Shown here in pieces: positions 63,845-64,000 of a DNA stretch of 64,000 nucleotides (position 1 is its first letter; each line of letters starts with the position of its first letter). Origin of the DNA: Komagataeibacter medellinensis NBRC 3288 (lineage in GTDB: Bacteria > Pseudomonadota > Alphaproteobacteria > Acetobacterales > Acetobacteraceae); the NCBI RefSeq assembly GCF_000182745.2, contig NC_016027.1, positions 1,181,001 through 1,245,000 of the forward strand, in the 5' to 3' direction. Below the pieces are notes generated by a model. It saw nothing but the letters and a program-made list of their open reading frames with translations. It searched no databases and was not told where the DNA came from. The position numbers were made by a program, and so were the translations under genes.

Positions 63845-64000
63845 ATGCCTGTTTTCCAGCCCCAGACCGGATCACTGACTACCGCACAACGGATACGAAG
63901 CATTATTGCCGGTTCATCCGGGAATCTGATCGAATATTACGACTGGTACGTCTACGCGGCATTTTCCATGTATTTTGCCCGGTCGTTCTTTCCCCCCGGC
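63845..64000 (+). CDS. MFS transporter, KgtP/MHS-like (cut by window edge)
   Basis: Fifty-two codons are visible from the ATG at 63845. GSSGNLIEYYDWYVYAAFSM and YFARSFFPPG match the first helix of metabolite:H+ symporters such as E. coli KgtP (2-oxoglutarate permease: SSGNLVEWFDFYVYSF). Proline/betaine and shikimate carriers of the same family are alternatives. It lies 50 bases after dctA in the same direction, so both may take up dicarboxylic acids. Confidence 0.7.
   Translation, partial: MPVFQPQTGSLTTAQRIRSIIAGSSGNLIEYYDWYVYAAFSMYFARSFFPPG

Overview
The window is a high-GC chromosomal segment from an alphaproteobacterium, most likely an acetic acid bacterium (Acetobacteraceae; the protein wording and gene mix look Komagataeibacter/Gluconacetobacter-like, which is an inference from memory and not a search). 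Supporting signs are a CcrM-type GANTC methyltransferase behind rnhB, the alphaproteobacterial form of the S10-spc-alpha ribosomal cluster, and 1390/1398-residue RpoB/RpoC. I see no rRNA or tRNA gene, no insertion sequence, no prophage and no CRISPR.

Layout. 1-6013 (+): tail of a MoxR/Bat-like envelope cluster (partial DUF58, DUF4159 protein with BatA-type N terminus, von Willebrand/GATase-like membrane protein) and a secreted ankyrin protein, closed by a two-hairpin intergenic repeat (6011-6116). 6125-9221 (-): rnhB, ccrM and a second (D12-class) adenine methyltransferase as one operon, preceded by a dense cluster of GANTC sites. 9379-9681 (-): CsbD-like protein. 9781-20782 (+): drug-export cluster resembling a rearranged E. 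coli mdtABCD set plus its own outer-membrane factor (MFS, adaptor, two RND pumps, OMF), ended by a strong bidirectional terminator. 20844-21342 (-): two very small membrane proteins. 21448-24077 (-): sulfonate/nitrate/taurine-type ABC importer.

24246-52371 (-): the main translation/transcription block. In transcription order from high to low coordinate it is rplK-rplA, rplJ-rplL, rpoB-rpoC; then rpsL-rpsG-tuf; then S10 (rpsJ to rpsQ), spc (rplN to adk) and alpha (rpsM, rpsK, rpoA, rplQ). Two usual neighbours are missing: fusA between rpsG and tuf, and secE-nusG before rplK. Three candidate promoters (rplK, rpsL, rpsM) share a -35 TTGACA/T and a GC-rich CGCGCC(C)TC directly after the -10, which would suit growth-rate or stringent control.

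52484-60867 (-): a five-gene efflux module (OmpR-type regulator, histidine kinase, RND pump, adaptor, OMF) that ends directly against rplK, so that the -35 of the predicted rplK promoter lies inside the last codons of the OMF gene. 60913-62226 (-): rmuC. 62415-63794 (+): dctA-type C4-dicarboxylate symporter. 63845-64000 (+): start of a KgtP-like MFS transporter cut by the window edge.

No clearly new machinery is proven here. The items most worth following are the GANTC clusters before rnhB-ccrM and before the str operon, the paired solitary methyltransferases, the shared ribosomal promoter signature, the efflux module wedged upstream of rplK, and an RND pump that lacks the AcrB Lys940 equivalent.
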